From Verrucomicrobiaceae bacterium UBA7681 (GTDB lineage: Bacteria > Verrucomicrobiota > Verrucomicrobiia > Verrucomicrobiales > Verrucomicrobiaceae), in contig DLGZ01000009.1 of assembly GCA_002482965.1 (NCBI GenBank), positions 95,446-159,445 on the forward strand: 64,000 bases of DNA, in the 5' to 3' direction. The notes under the pieces were generated by a model. That model saw only the letters and a program-made list of their open reading frames with translations, was not told the DNA's origin and ran no database searches. Shown piece after piece: positions 35,353-44,321 of the stretch; within the stretch, counting starts at the first letter, position 1, and each line of letters opens with the position of its first letter. The position numbers and the translations under genes are program-made.

Positions 35353-36077
35353 ACCGCGAAGAAGCCAGACTCGAACTCGACGCCACGACGCTCCGCCCGC
35401 AGGATGCGTCGCCAGAGGCGCGTGCGATGGCGGAGAGCGATCTTGAACTGGGTGAATGGCTGACAAAACGCACCGCGTTTGATGAACAAGTCGCCGGGGC
35501 TTTTGCGGCGTCCATTCCAGCAGGGCTGCGTGAGAGCATTCTGCAAAATGCCAGACGACCCGCCAGACGTTCCTTTCGCTGGATTCTGCCTGTGCTGGCA
35601 GCAGCCGCTGCGGCGGTGGTGGTCGGCTGGACAATGCTCTGGCCGGTGAGCAACTCCATGCCCGACTGGCAGGCTGAATCGCTCGCTGCGGTGACGAATG
35701 TGCAGTACGGCATGTCCAAGGTCGATCACATGTCGCGAGACTTCGAAGCCATCAAAAAGATGCTCGTGGCGGATCAATCTCCGACACCGGTTCGTCTGCC
35801 TGGCACGGTGGGAACGATGCCGGTGCTGGCATGCAAGCATATCAAGATCGCCGGTCGTGCGGCATCCATCATTTGCTTTGAGATTGAGCCCGGCAAAGAG
35901 GCTCATCTCGTCGTGGTGGAAAGTGCCGGTCTCCCCGGCCTGCCGCCGCAGCTTCAGCCCCAGTTTAAGACCAGCAAGAACTGGAACATGGCGACCTGGA
36001 GCGACGGCAGCCAAACTTTCCTCCTCGCTACGACGGCGGATGAAGCGGCGCTGAAGAAGCTGTTTGGGCTGGCTTAA
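35349..36077 (+). CDS. Membrane anti-sigma factor with two periplasmic cysteines
   Basis: GTG start at 35349 overlaps the sigma stop. It encodes 242 residues. The cytoplasmic part (1-75) is acidic and helical (EEARLELDATTLRPQDASPE, LGEWLTKRTAFDEQVAGAF) without the zinc HxxxCxxC motif. One membrane helix lies at about 78-99. The extracytoplasmic part carries Cys162 (VLACKHIKI) and Cys176 (SIICFEI), and a final ATWSDGSQTFLLATTADEAA. Position makes anti-sigma function likely. Metal-responsive anti-sigmas such as Caulobacter NrsF sense metals through conserved cysteines; the same use here is inference. Confidence 0.82.
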   Translation: MNREEARLELDATTLRPQDASPEARAMAESDLELGEWLTKRTAFDEQVAGAFAASIPAGLRESILQNARRPARRSFRWILPVLAAAAAAVVVGWTMLWPVSNSMPDWQAESLAAVTNVQYGMSKVDHMSRDFEAIKKMLVADQSPTPVRLPGTVGTMPVLACKHIKIAGRAASIICFEIEPGKEAHLVVVESAGLPGLPPQLQPQFKTSKNWNMATWSDGSQTFLLATTADEAALKKLFGLA

Positions 36078-36159
36078 CGCCACTCGAACCAGTCACGCAG
36101 TTTTGCCAGAACGCAGAGAGGCCGATTCCATCTTATCGTCGGTCATCGGCAGATTTACC

Positions 36160-36921
36160 TCAAAGCCTGTTGAGCAGCTCGGTCTTTTTGGCGACGAACT
36201 CATTGTCTGTCAAGATCCCGGAGTCGCGCAATTGCCCCAGCTTTTCCAACAAGCCCATGACGTCAGAAGCCCCTTGGCTGGGCAAATGATTCTGTTGAAC
36301 GGGCGGCGGTGGCGACTGTTGGAAGTGGGAAACCGGAGGCTCCGCAAAATTGTTCGAGGAAACCGGTAGCAAGCCAGGTCCGGAGATCAGGGGCAGGCCG
36401 AGTGTGGAAATAGTTCCGAATTGGCTGCTGAACGTAAGCGACGTGTTTCCTCCCTGCTGCTGGCTCACACCGCTGATCTGGTGGTTCAGTGTATTGAAGA
36501 CAGTGACTTGCCCGTCTCGCTCCACCACGAGGCGCTGAGTTTGGGGGAAAAACGCATAGCGGATGTTGTTCTGCGATCCACTGCTGGAGGGAGAGCCAAG
36601 GTCACCAGGCCACCAGTTGTTGCCTCCAGACTGGCCCTGCGCCGCTGGTGGAAACATCTGCGTGCTGGCCAGGGCATTGGCGAGTTCACCGCACAAGTTG
36701 TTAACGGTGTTCTTCAGGCCATGATTGAACATGTCGCCGACCATGGTCATTCCGCCACGCATCCACTGGCCGCTTCCCAGTTCTGGACAGCTGAACTGGG
36801 CCATGCTGCCGCCGCCCTGATTTACGGATACGAGCATCCGCACGGCGGAATCGAAGCTCAAATTGTAGCGACGGGAAATGTCGCTGATGATGTTTTCTCC
36901 CGCAGGAGTGAGTTTTTGCAT
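36160..36921 (-). CDS. SHOCT-domain protein
   Basis: The ATG at 36921 (MQKLTPAGENIISDISRRYN) gives 253 residues. The N-terminal ~75 residues are helical, followed by a Gly/Gln/Ser/Pro-rich middle, a short beta-rich patch (RYAFFPQTQRLVVERDGQVTVF), and a Pro/Gln linker (QQSPPPPVQQNHLPSQ). The last 30 residues are a SHOCT motif (LLEKLGQLRDSGILTDNEF then KKTELLNRL). SHOCT modules are short helical pairs thought to mediate oligomerisation. The function is unknown. Faces the anti-sigma gene across an 82-base gap. Confidence 0.78.
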   Translation of the reverse strand: MQKLTPAGENIISDISRRYNLSFDSAVRMLVSVNQGGGSMAQFSCPELGSGQWMRGGMTMVGDMFNHGLKNTVNNLCGELANALASTQMFPPAAQGQSGGNNWWPGDLGSPSSSGSQNNIRYAFFPQTQRLVVERDGQVTVFNTLNHQISGVSQQQGGNTSLTFSSQFGTISTLGLPLISGPGLLPVSSNNFAEPPVSHFQQSPPPPVQQNHLPSQGASDVMGLLEKLGQLRDSGILTDNEFVAKKTELLNRL

Positions 36922-37064
36922 GATGGGAAGTAGGGCGATTCCCAAGTCCTTGGAGTATTTCCAAGTGCGGTGGGCCTCAGTTGCACGGTTTTTGCAGAAA
37001 AACAACCCGTTTCACCCAGTGTATCTGCAATACGAGATCCCGGCAGCCTTGAACGCGAAGATTT

Positions 37065-38063
37065 TCAGCGCCCCTCAAATTTGTCGCGTCCTTTGGCCAG
37101 CGCCTCGATCTTGCGGTCGGCGATGCTGCGTTTGAGCATCCAGAAGCCGCAGTCGGGGTGGATGAATTTCACCCGGCCTGCGCCGAGTTTTTTCTCTGCT
37201 GCTTCGATGCGGCGGGCGATCTCGTCGGCGGACTCGACGTGGTTGACCTTGATGTCCACGACACCGAGACCGACGCCAATTTTGGGATCGAGTTCTTTGA
37301 GAGCATCGAGATCGGCTACCGGACGATGCGCGAGTTCCAGAACGAGATGGTCCGCATGCAAGGAGTTCAGGAAGGTAATGAGCGCGGCCCACTCGCCCTT
37401 TTGAATGGTCTGGCCGCCGTAGTTTCCAAAGCAAAAGTGCACGGCTTTGGTGCCTGTCACGGCATCCAGCACGCGATTGATGCCTGCGGCAGCGATGGGG
37501 GCATCGGCCGGGTTGCCGGGAATGTTCGCTTCATCGACCTGCACGCAGTCGCATTGCAAGTCGGCGGCTTGCGCTGCCAGGGCATCGGCAATGGCCATGT
37601 TGAGCGCTTCAAAGTCGTTGTAGTGCGTGTCTAGCAGCGTGCGGGCCAGCATGTAGGGGCTGGTGAGCGTGAACTTGAACGGGCCGCCCGCCACCTTGCC
37701 TGCGCGGGCGCAGTCTTCGGCCAGATTGAGCACACCTTCGGTGATGGGGCCACGCACGACGGCGGCTGGCTTGCTGCGGAATGCCATCTCATGTTTGGCA
37801 CGAAACGCAGTGGTATCTGCGCGACCCACGCGGCTGTCGATGCCGCCCAGTTTGTGGACGAAGTACTCGATCATGCCGTTGGTGTCGGGATGATTCACAT
37901 CGAAGCGATACAGCTCGCCATCCGTCGGCAGATCAATGCCCGCCTGACGCTGCGTGTCGAAGACTACACGAGTGGCATCCACGACGGCGGCTTCGCTGGG
38001 CAGCGCGCTTAGCCATTCGGGGACAGGATAGGAGCCGACGGTGGTGGTCTGGATGGTGGCCAT
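37065..38063 (-). CDS. Core-type cobalamin-independent methionine synthase family protein
   Basis: This encodes 332 residues and lacks the N-terminal half found in E. coli MetE, so it is of the short core-MetE/MetE-C type. Zn ligands fit: His209 and Cys211 (VHFCFGNYGG), Glu243 (LVLELAHR) and Cys305 (IHPDCGFWML). The homocysteine-binding acidic site appears as VDEANIPG, and TVGSYPVPEWL starts the barrel. It transfers a methyl group to homocysteine or a related thiol; the methyl donor in short forms need not be methyl-tetrahydrofolate. Confidence 0.88.
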   Translation of the reverse strand: MATIQTTTVGSYPVPEWLSALPSEAAVVDATRVVFDTQRQAGIDLPTDGELYRFDVNHPDTNGMIEYFVHKLGGIDSRVGRADTTAFRAKHEMAFRSKPAAVVRGPITEGVLNLAEDCARAGKVAGGPFKFTLTSPYMLARTLLDTHYNDFEALNMAIADALAAQAADLQCDCVQVDEANIPGNPADAPIAAAGINRVLDAVTGTKAVHFCFGNYGGQTIQKGEWAALITFLNSLHADHLVLELAHRPVADLDALKELDPKIGVGLGVVDIKVNHVESADEIARRIEAAEKKLGAGRVKFIHPDCGFWMLKRSIADRKIEALAKGRDKFEGR

Positions 38064-38140
38064 GCGGCAGACTAGTCAGCATGCTCCTGCCTTGGAAGTC
38101 AGGAGTGCCAAAATCCAAAGGCAGGCAGGCATCCAACAAG

Positions 38141-39520
38141 CTACCTTGTCGGTTTCTTCGGGCCCTTGCCACGCACGCTCATCTTGAAGGGCACGCCGGG
38201 GGCGGCCCATTCGTCACGGATGACTTTCTCCAGATAGCGCATGTAGCTGTCCGTGAGTTTTGAGGCGCGGTTGGCGAAGAGAACGAAGTGAGGCACGGGA
38301 ATGGCAAAACCTTCGGCTTCATTGACCTGAGTTGCATAGAGCAGTTTGAAGCTGTGTGTGCTGCGACCCAGAGCGCCGGGGGTGTTCTCGATGGCGGTGG
38401 AGAGCAGGCGGTTTAGGGCACCGGTGCCAATGCGGTTCTGTGAGCCGCTGCGCACTTTTTCGATCTGCACGAAGAGTTTGCCGATATGGTCCTTGTTCTT
38501 CGCCGAGATGGCGACGAGCGGGGCGTAGTTCAAGAAGAAAAACTCCCGGCGCATCAGTTCGTCCAGATGTTCGATGCGGTCCTTCTGATTGCCATCGGGA
38601 TGAAAGAGATCCCACTTGTTCATGACGAGGATGCAGGGCTTGCGTTCTTCCAAAATGAACTGGGCGATCTTGCGGTCCTGCATCTTGGCACCTGCTGCGC
38701 AGTCGATGACGAGGAGGCAAAGGTCTGCGCGCTTGATGCTCTGCAGGCTGCGATCCACGCTGGAGATTTCGACCACGGTGTCGAGATGCGCACGGCGGCG
38801 GATGCCGGCGGTGTCGATGAGCTGATAATGCTTGCCGTTCCAAGAGGCTTGGATGTCGAGTGCATCACGCGTGGTGCCAGGCACGTCGCTGACGATGGCA
38901 CGCTCCGAACCAAGAATGGCATTCACGAGCGAGGATTTGCCTGCGTTTGGCCGGCCGACGATGGCGAGCTTCAACGGACGAGTGTTTTGATGCGAGATGG
39001 CATCCTCCGTTTCGTTGGAGTCCTTCAGATCGAGGCGCTCGGAGACGAGTGCGACGAGGTCGTCGATGCCATGGCCATGGGCGGCGCTGACTTCCACGGT
39101 GTCGGGGAAGCCGAATTTGCTGAACTCGCTGGCGTTCAGCTTGCGCTTGGGGGAGTCGGCTTTGTTGCAGACGAGAATGACCGGTTTGTTGGTGCGGCGC
39201 AGTTCGCGGGCGAGGCTTTGATCGATCGTGGTGATGCCATCCACGACATCGACGACAAACATCAGCAGATCGGCCACATCAAGGGCGATGGAGGCCTCGA
39301 TCTGCACCTGGTCGGTCAAAACGTCTTCGGTGCTGGCACCGATGCCGCCTGTATCCATGATCTCAAACCATGCCGGACCACGACGGCACTGCGCTGTGAT
39401 GCGGTCCCGCGTCACCCCGGCCTGGTCGTGAACGATGGAGATGGTTTTCCCGGCAAGGCGGTTGAAGAGCGCGGACTTGCCCACATTGGGGCGTCCGACG
39501 ATGGCGACGGTTTTGAGCAT
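38141..39520 (-). CDS. der: Ribosome assembly GTPase Der (EngA)
   Basis: This encodes 459 residues with two G domains: GRPNVGKSALFNRL with DTGGIGAS, NKAD in CNKADSPK, and the second GRPNAGKSSLVNAI with DTAGIRRRAH and NKWD in MNKWDLFHP. The C-terminal KH-like domain ends with VPHFVLFANRASKLTDSYMRYLEK. Der is needed for maturation of the 50S subunit. It is followed by pgsA upstream in the same direction, with about 30 bases between. Confidence 0.97.
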   Translation of the reverse strand: MLKTVAIVGRPNVGKSALFNRLAGKTISIVHDQAGVTRDRITAQCRRGPAWFEIMDTGGIGASTEDVLTDQVQIEASIALDVADLLMFVVDVVDGITTIDQSLARELRRTNKPVILVCNKADSPKRKLNASEFSKFGFPDTVEVSAAHGHGIDDLVALVSERLDLKDSNETEDAISHQNTRPLKLAIVGRPNAGKSSLVNAILGSERAIVSDVPGTTRDALDIQASWNGKHYQLIDTAGIRRRAHLDTVVEISSVDRSLQSIKRADLCLLVIDCAAGAKMQDRKIAQFILEERKPCILVMNKWDLFHPDGNQKDRIEHLDELMRREFFFLNYAPLVAISAKNKDHIGKLFVQIEKVRSGSQNRIGTGALNRLLSTAIENTPGALGRSTHSFKLLYATQVNEAEGFAIPVPHFVLFANRASKLTDSYMRYLEKVIRDEWAAPGVPFKMSVRGKGPKKPTR

Positions 39521-39549
39521 CGTTCAGAGAGCACGGTGCGCCCCCCGCG

Positions 39550-40143
39550 TCAATCATGTCCCGCAGCCTGCAACTGCTTGACACCGTCCGCCAGATTGAG
39601 AAAACCCGACAAAGCAGTGAAAGTGGCGGCAAAAAGGGTGGGCCAGATGAGCCACTCAGGCTTGAGATCGAGCAGAATCCACAAAATGGCCGCCATCTGG
39701 GCAAAAGTGGCCGTTTTGCCGGTCCAGTGGGTGTGAATCTGGAATTTGCCAGCAAAGTGGTCGATCACGAAAGCTCCACCGATGGAAAGCAGATCGCGTC
39801 CGATGACCAAAATCGGAAACCACAGCGGAAAATGCTGCCGCCAGGAGGTGAAACTGAGCAGAATGATGGCGGCGAGCATGAGAAGCTTGTCCGCCAGCGG
39901 GTCCATGATGGCCCCAAAACGGGTGCGCTGATTGAACCGGCGGGCGACCCAGCCGTCGATGGCGTCACTGATCGCGGCAATGCCGAAGACCGCAGCGGCC
40001 CACTGGCGCAGGGATTCGTCGGGGTGGTCGCCTCGGGCGCTGTCGCCGTAATAGATCACCAGCCCGATGAAAACGGGAATCAGCAGGATGCGGAAAATGG
40101 TGATCTGATTGGCGAGGTTCACAGGCTTACGTTCGTGTTTCAC
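39550..40143 (-). CDS. pgsA: CDP-diacylglycerol-glycerol-3-phosphate 3-phosphatidyltransferase
   Basis: This encodes 197 residues with four to six membrane segments. The CDP-alcohol phosphotransferase motif D-x2-DG-x2-AR-x8-G-x3-D-x3-D is complete in AISDAIDGWVARRFNQ to FGAIMDPLADK. It makes phosphatidylglycerophosphate at the inner membrane, the first step to phosphatidylglycerol and cardiolipin. The start LANQITIFRILLIPVFI matches family N-termini. It sits just upstream of der on the minus strand and diverges from aat. Confidence 0.92.
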   Translation of the reverse strand: MKHERKPVNLANQITIFRILLIPVFIGLVIYYGDSARGDHPDESLRQWAAAVFGIAAISDAIDGWVARRFNQRTRFGAIMDPLADKLLMLAAIILLSFTSWRQHFPLWFPILVIGRDLLSIGGAFVIDHFAGKFQIHTHWTGKTATFAQMAAILWILLDLKPEWLIWPTLFAATFTALSGFLNLADGVKQLQAAGHD

Positions 40144-40195
40144 GGTTCATGGTTCAAGAGTTGAATCATGAAGTTTGATCGCTTTAGAGTGCAGG

Positions 40196-40771
40196 ATGTC
40201 GCAAATCGAACCCGTGGACCTCTTGAACGCCTACTGCGAGGGAGCCTTCCCGATGGGGGAGGACGATGGCTCCATCTCCTGGTACCGGCCCAAGATGCGC
40301 GGCATCCTGCCGGTGGCGGAGTTTCACGTGCCGCGCAGGTTTGAGCGCTACCTGAAGCAGCACCCTTTTGAGGTGCGCTGGAACACGGCCTTTGGCGATG
40401 TGATCCGGGGCTGCGCCGACCGTGAGAGCACCTGGATCACTGACAACATCATGGACACGTACGAGGAGCTCCATCGCATTGGTTTTGCGCATTGCGTGGA
40501 GGTTTGGCGGGATGGCAAACTGCGTGGCGGCGTCTATGGCGTGAGCATCGGAGGGGCGTTTTTTGGCGAATCGATGTTCAGCCGTGAGCCGCAGGCCTCC
40601 AAGGTGGCGCTGACTCTGCTGCAAAGGCGGCTGCATGAGCGCGGCTATCTGCTGCACGACACGCAGTGGACGACTCCGCATCTCGCGATGTTTGGCGGGC
40701 ATGAAATCCCCTGCGCGCAGTATTTGGAACTGCTGCAACGGGCGATTTCGCGGAAGGCGACGTTTATGTGA
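40196..40771 (+). CDS. aat: Leucyl/phenylalanyl-tRNA-protein transferase
   Basis: This encodes 191 residues from ATG 40196; an upstream TTG at 40175 is less likely. It transfers Leu or Phe from tRNA to N-terminal Arg/Lys, marking proteins for the N-end rule pathway. Marks are NAYCEGAFPMGEDDGSISWY, CADRESTWITDNIMDTYEEL, GVYGVSIGGAFFGESMFSRE, ASKVALTLLQRRLHERGYLL and DTQWTTPHLAMFGG. It is shorter at the N-terminus than E. coli Aat, as in many non-gamma forms. It is divergent from pgsA and convergent with speA. Confidence 0.95.
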   Translation: MSQIEPVDLLNAYCEGAFPMGEDDGSISWYRPKMRGILPVAEFHVPRRFERYLKQHPFEVRWNTAFGDVIRGCADRESTWITDNIMDTYEELHRIGFAHCVEVWRDGKLRGGVYGVSIGGAFFGESMFSREPQASKVALTLLQRRLHERGYLLHDTQWTTPHLAMFGGHEIPCAQYLELLQRAISRKATFM

Positions 40772-40778
40772 GCCGCAA

Positions 40779-42716
40779 TCAGCTCTCGAAATACGTGTAG
40801 CCGCGCAGACCTGCCTCAAAGCTTTCCATGATCTCGCGGCGCTCCGTGGCGGTGATGCGCTTGGAAACAACGGCGCTTTCTGCGAGGTTGCGGAAACGGG
40901 TGAGCATGTCCTTGGGATCGTACTCGACGTAGGTGAGCACTTCCGCGACGCTGTCGCCTTCGAGTTCGCGGCTGTACTTCACCTTGCCGTTTTCCACGCG
41001 GACGCTGACGACATTGGTGTCGCCGAGGAGGTTGTGGAGATCGCCGAGGGTTTCCTGATACGCGCCGACGAGGAAGATGCCGAGCATGTACTCATGGCCC
41101 TTCTCGATCTGCGGATCGTGCAGTGGGAGGGTGGAATTGATGCCGTGGGAGTGGGCAAATTTGTCGATCTTGCCGTCACTGTCGCAGGTGATGTCGGAGA
41201 GCACGGCATTGCGGGTGGGCTTCTCCTTAAGGCGGTGAATCGGCATGACCGGGAAGATCTGGTCGATGGCCCAAAGGTCAGGCAGGCTCTGGAAGACGCT
41301 GAAGTTGCCGTAGTAGAAATCGGTCATGATCGTGTCGAGACGATCCATCTGGCTGCCATCGTGGTCGCAGCTTTCCTTCATGCTGGCCACCCAGGTGAGG
41401 ATGTCCCAGTAGAGCTCCTCGCCGTGCGCACGCTCACGCAGGTTGACTTTGCCGTAATTGAACTCGCTGCGCAGCTTGTCGCGGTAGTAGATGGCGTCGT
41501 TGTAGATCTCCTGCAGGCGATCGCGGGAGGTCTTGGAGGCATGCTTTTCAGCGTCCAGACGCAGCTCATAAAGATTGCGCAGCAGGGGAGGGGCATCCTT
41601 GGCGAGTTCGACATCGGCGACGCCCTTGCGAGGCTCAAAACGGTTGATGTCGAGGATGTTGATGATCAACACGGAGTAGTAGGCCACGATGGCGCGGCCG
41701 GACTCGGTGATGAGATCAGGGTGCGGCACGCCCGCTTCAGCGGTCACTTCGGTGATCGCCTCGATGATGTCGGCGCAGTATTCCTTGGTGCCGTAGTTGC
41801 TGCTGGCTTCGCTTGCGCCTTTGAGTCCATCATAGCTGATCGCGAGACCGCCGCCGAGATCGAGGATGCCCATGCGAGCGCCTTCTTGAACGAGACCCAC
41901 GTAAACACGCGAGGCTTCGGTGACCGCCTGGCGAATGGCACGGATGTTTGGAATCTGCGAGCCCTGGTGGTAGTGCAGCATGCGCAGGCAGTCGAGCATG
42001 CCCTTTTCACGCAGTTGATCGACGACATGCATGAGCTGCGAGATGTTCAGGCCAAACATGCTGGCATCCCCGCCGGAGCCGCTCCAGTGGCCGGCGCTTT
42101 CGGCGCTGAGGCGAAAGCGCACGCCGAGTGTCGGGCGCACGCCCATTTTTTCACAGCGTTCCAGGATCAAGTCCAGCTCCGTCGGCATTTCGAGCACCAG
42201 GATGACCTGCAGGCCCATCTTCTGCGCGTAGAGCGCGAGGTCGATGAATTCCTCGTCCTTGTAGCCATTGCAGACGATGTAGGCTTCCGGATCGTGCATG
42301 TAGCTCAGCGCGGCGATGAGCTCCGGCTTGCTGCCAGCTTCGAGACCGTAGTGATACTTGCGGCCATAGCGGGTGATCTCCTCGATGACTTCCTGCTGCT
42401 GGTTCACCTTGATGGGGTAAACACCGCGATAGACGCCCTGGTATTTGCCTTCCTTGATCGCGGAGGCGAAGCCTTCGTTCAGCTCGTCGATGCGCCAGCG
42501 CAGCAGATCGCCGAAACGGATGAGCAGCGGGAGCTGGGTGCCGCGTTCGCGCAAACCTTTCACGATGGAAGCGAGCGAGACGTCCTTCGTTTTTTTGCCG
42601 TCCTTCAGCTTCACCACGACCTCACCGGTTCTCGCGATGTCGAAGTAATCATGCCCCCATTCGCGGATGCCATAAAGCTCGGCGCTGTCGTCGGTGGTCC
42701 ATGCGGGGTTTTTCAT
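40779..42716 (-). CDS. speA: Biosynthetic arginine decarboxylase
   Basis: This encodes 645 residues from the ATG at 42716. A PLP alanine-racemase-fold decarboxylase converting arginine to agmatine for polyamines. PLP lysine lies in RGVYPIKVNQQQEVIEEI; others are GLEAGSKPELIAAL, CNGYKDEEFIDLAL, LHYHQGSQIPNI, LDLGGGLAISYDG, ITESGRAIVAYYSVLI and the late MPIHRLKEKP and GAYQETLGDLHNLLGDTN. Length agrees with SpeA of the Planctomycetes/Verrucomicrobia and enteric types. It converges on aat with a gap of 7 bases. Confidence 0.97.
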   Translation of the reverse strand: MKNPAWTTDDSAELYGIREWGHDYFDIARTGEVVVKLKDGKKTKDVSLASIVKGLRERGTQLPLLIRFGDLLRWRIDELNEGFASAIKEGKYQGVYRGVYPIKVNQQQEVIEEITRYGRKYHYGLEAGSKPELIAALSYMHDPEAYIVCNGYKDEEFIDLALYAQKMGLQVILVLEMPTELDLILERCEKMGVRPTLGVRFRLSAESAGHWSGSGGDASMFGLNISQLMHVVDQLREKGMLDCLRMLHYHQGSQIPNIRAIRQAVTEASRVYVGLVQEGARMGILDLGGGLAISYDGLKGASEASSNYGTKEYCADIIEAITEVTAEAGVPHPDLITESGRAIVAYYSVLIINILDINRFEPRKGVADVELAKDAPPLLRNLYELRLDAEKHASKTSRDRLQEIYNDAIYYRDKLRSEFNYGKVNLRERAHGEELYWDILTWVASMKESCDHDGSQMDRLDTIMTDFYYGNFSVFQSLPDLWAIDQIFPVMPIHRLKEKPTRNAVLSDITCDSDGKIDKFAHSHGINSTLPLHDPQIEKGHEYMLGIFLVGAYQETLGDLHNLLGDTNVVSVRVENGKVKYSRELEGDSVAEVLTYVEYDPKDMLTRFRNLAESAVVSKRITATERREIMESFEAGLRGYTYFES

Positions 42717-42837
42717 TTTCGTGGGCTGGGTTGGAAGCGGTTTCAAGGGCGGCGATTATGGGGGCAAATTCGGAAATGCAAAGCGACATCTCTGAGGGGG
42801 GAAGGGGAGGTCAAAACGTCAAGGCTGGTTCAAGAGG

Positions 42838-43527
42838 TCAGGGCCTGGCTTTGCGGAAGGCGAAGGGGAGGTAGAGGATGGAGTAAAAAACGAGGCCGAG
42901 GCCGATGGTGCTGAGATTGTACCAAGGCCACGGGCCGAGCTGGTCAAACAGGCTGGCCTGGACTGGTTTCGCGCATTGAAAAGCGTAGTTCGCACCGAGG
43001 GCGTAGTTCACAACGGCGATCACGGCATACCAAGCGACAGAGAATCCCATGACGCGAAGCACGGCGCCGGGGCGCGGGCGGACTCCCATGGCGGTGACGA
43101 CGTAGATCGCCGTGATGGGAACTCCCCCGTGCATGATGAAAAACAAAATGAAACGCGGGTCCGGAAATTCATAGATCAGCGCGGGGGTGAGCAGCCCCTG
43201 CAGGGTGCCCGCGATGCCAAAGAAATACACCACCTCGCAAAAAAACGGTCGGCGCGTCCACAGCGCGATGCCAGCTGCCAGGGTGGCAATGTCACAGAAC
43301 TGCAGCGGCAGCGCCGTCAATACGCTGAGCGAGCCGTATAGCGCGTGCACCGTCAGGCCGACGGGATACAAGGCTAGCAAAATGGTGCCCAGCACCCGCT
43401 GAGAGAGCTCTGCCCAGCGAGTGCGGGAGAGCAGCAGCAGCACGATGAACACGGCCAGCGTGATGACGAGCACCGCCTTGTGGGATGGGCCGTAGGGATG
43501 AAAGGCGGGAAGCATGGCCTGCATCAT
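42838..43527 (-). CDS. YwaF/TIGR02206-family membrane protein
   Basis: This encodes 229 residues with about seven membrane segments. Family marks include LPLQFCDIATLAAGIAL in the third segment, YFFGIAGTLQGLLTPAL, FPDPRFILFFIMHGG and YALGANYAFQCAKP. The function of TIGR02206 proteins is not known. The start at 43527 (or the Met codons just inside) lies at one edge of a 37-bp direct repeat that reappears at 44322. Confidence 0.82.
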   Translation of the reverse strand: MMQAMLPAFHPYGPSHKAVLVITLAVFIVLLLLSRTRWAELSQRVLGTILLALYPVGLTVHALYGSLSVLTALPLQFCDIATLAAGIALWTRRPFFCEVVYFFGIAGTLQGLLTPALIYEFPDPRFILFFIMHGGVPITAIYVVTAMGVRPRPGAVLRVMGFSVAWYAVIAVVNYALGANYAFQCAKPVQASLFDQLGPWPWYNLSTIGLGLVFYSILYLPFAFRKARP

Positions 43528-43563
43528 ACGCGGCTGTTGCGGAAGTCAGTCGCTTTGTGCCAT
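43527..43563. repeat. 37-bp direct repeat, copy 1
   Basis: Starts TACGCGGCTGTTGCGGAAGT and ends TTTGTGCCAT. Copy 2 at 44322 matches at 35 of 37 bases (differences at positions 25 and 27). It overlaps the 5' edge of the YwaF-like gene. Confidence 0.93.
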
Positions 43564-43627
43564 TTACATCCAAGCCTTTGCAGCATCAATTTTGCTGTCA
43601 TTTTGACTAAAGGGTGAATAATAAATC

Positions 43628-44284
43628 ATGATCATCCGAAAAGTTCAAACTTGTCTGTTGTTCTCCATGTTGCTGAGTTCGATGTCGAGGGCTCAGCAGA
43701 ACATCTCTTTTGAGAAAGTGGTCCGTTATGAAGAAACGGTGGCTGGCAACCACATCGAGGTGGTCATCCATCAAAAGAAATTCGATTTCTCAGGGTTCAA
43801 GCTTACCGGAAGTGCGGAAGGGAGTAAAGAGCCGGCAAAGATCAATGGTATCGAAATTGCGGGAACTGATGGAAGAAGTCCTGCCGGGTGGAAAGGTTGG
43901 CCTCTGATGGAGACCATTGCTGAAATTGAACTGAGGTGGAATGGCAAGCAAGTTCATGTGCCGAAACTTCTCCATGTAAACCTTTTGCGCCTGTCACTGG
44001 ATTCAGGATCAATTCAGTTCATTCCCCGTCCGAATGGAGAAGAGATGCTGATACAAGCGTTGGGAGGAGATGGAGGGGCTTCCTATCTTGTGTCACTCGT
44101 TCTCCGCAAAAATGGGCACCACAAACAGTATGAGGCAGGATACTGGGAAGATGGGCTGCGGTCACATCCCTACATGATCAATGAGTATGGTAGAAAGTTG
44201 AAGGACAATGTAGAAGTCGAAAGTTTCTCGTGGCTCAAGCCGCCGGCAGGGGCAGAGGATGTACCGGGTAAAAACAAACCATGA
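43628..44284 (+). CDS. Secreted protein of unknown function between direct repeats
   Basis: This encodes 218 residues. A signal peptide (VQTCLLFSMLLSSMSRAQQN) precedes a beta-rich domain (HIEVVIHQKKFDFSGFKLTG, ETIAEIELRWNGKQVHVPKL, LSLDSGSIQFIPRPNGEEML, SYLVSLVLRKNGHHKQY). I recognise no family. The gene looks richer in A/T than its neighbours by eye. It lies between two copies of a 37-bp repeat 795 bases apart, which suggests insertion or segmental duplication. Confidence 0.75.
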   Translation: MIIRKVQTCLLFSMLLSSMSRAQQNISFEKVVRYEETVAGNHIEVVIHQKKFDFSGFKLTGSAEGSKEPAKINGIEIAGTDGRSPAGWKGWPLMETIAEIELRWNGKQVHVPKLLHVNLLRLSLDSGSIQFIPRPNGEEMLIQALGGDGGASYLVSLVLRKNGHHKQYEAGYWEDGLRSHPYMINEYGRKLKDNVEVESFSWLKPPAGAEDVPGKNKP

Positions 44285-44321
44285 ACTTTACCGTACAGGC
44301 ATAAACGAGATATGCTGACCC

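Noticed and set aside
37065..38063. MetE considered as a broken gene because the N-terminal half is missing
   Set aside because: All Zn ligands and the barrel start are present in the usual core-MetE length; short forms are common.
40635..42914. 759-codon open frame on the plus strand opposite speA
   Set aside because: It is antisense to a clear arginine decarboxylase; the translation has no family features and is rich in residues expected from reverse reading of high-GC codons.
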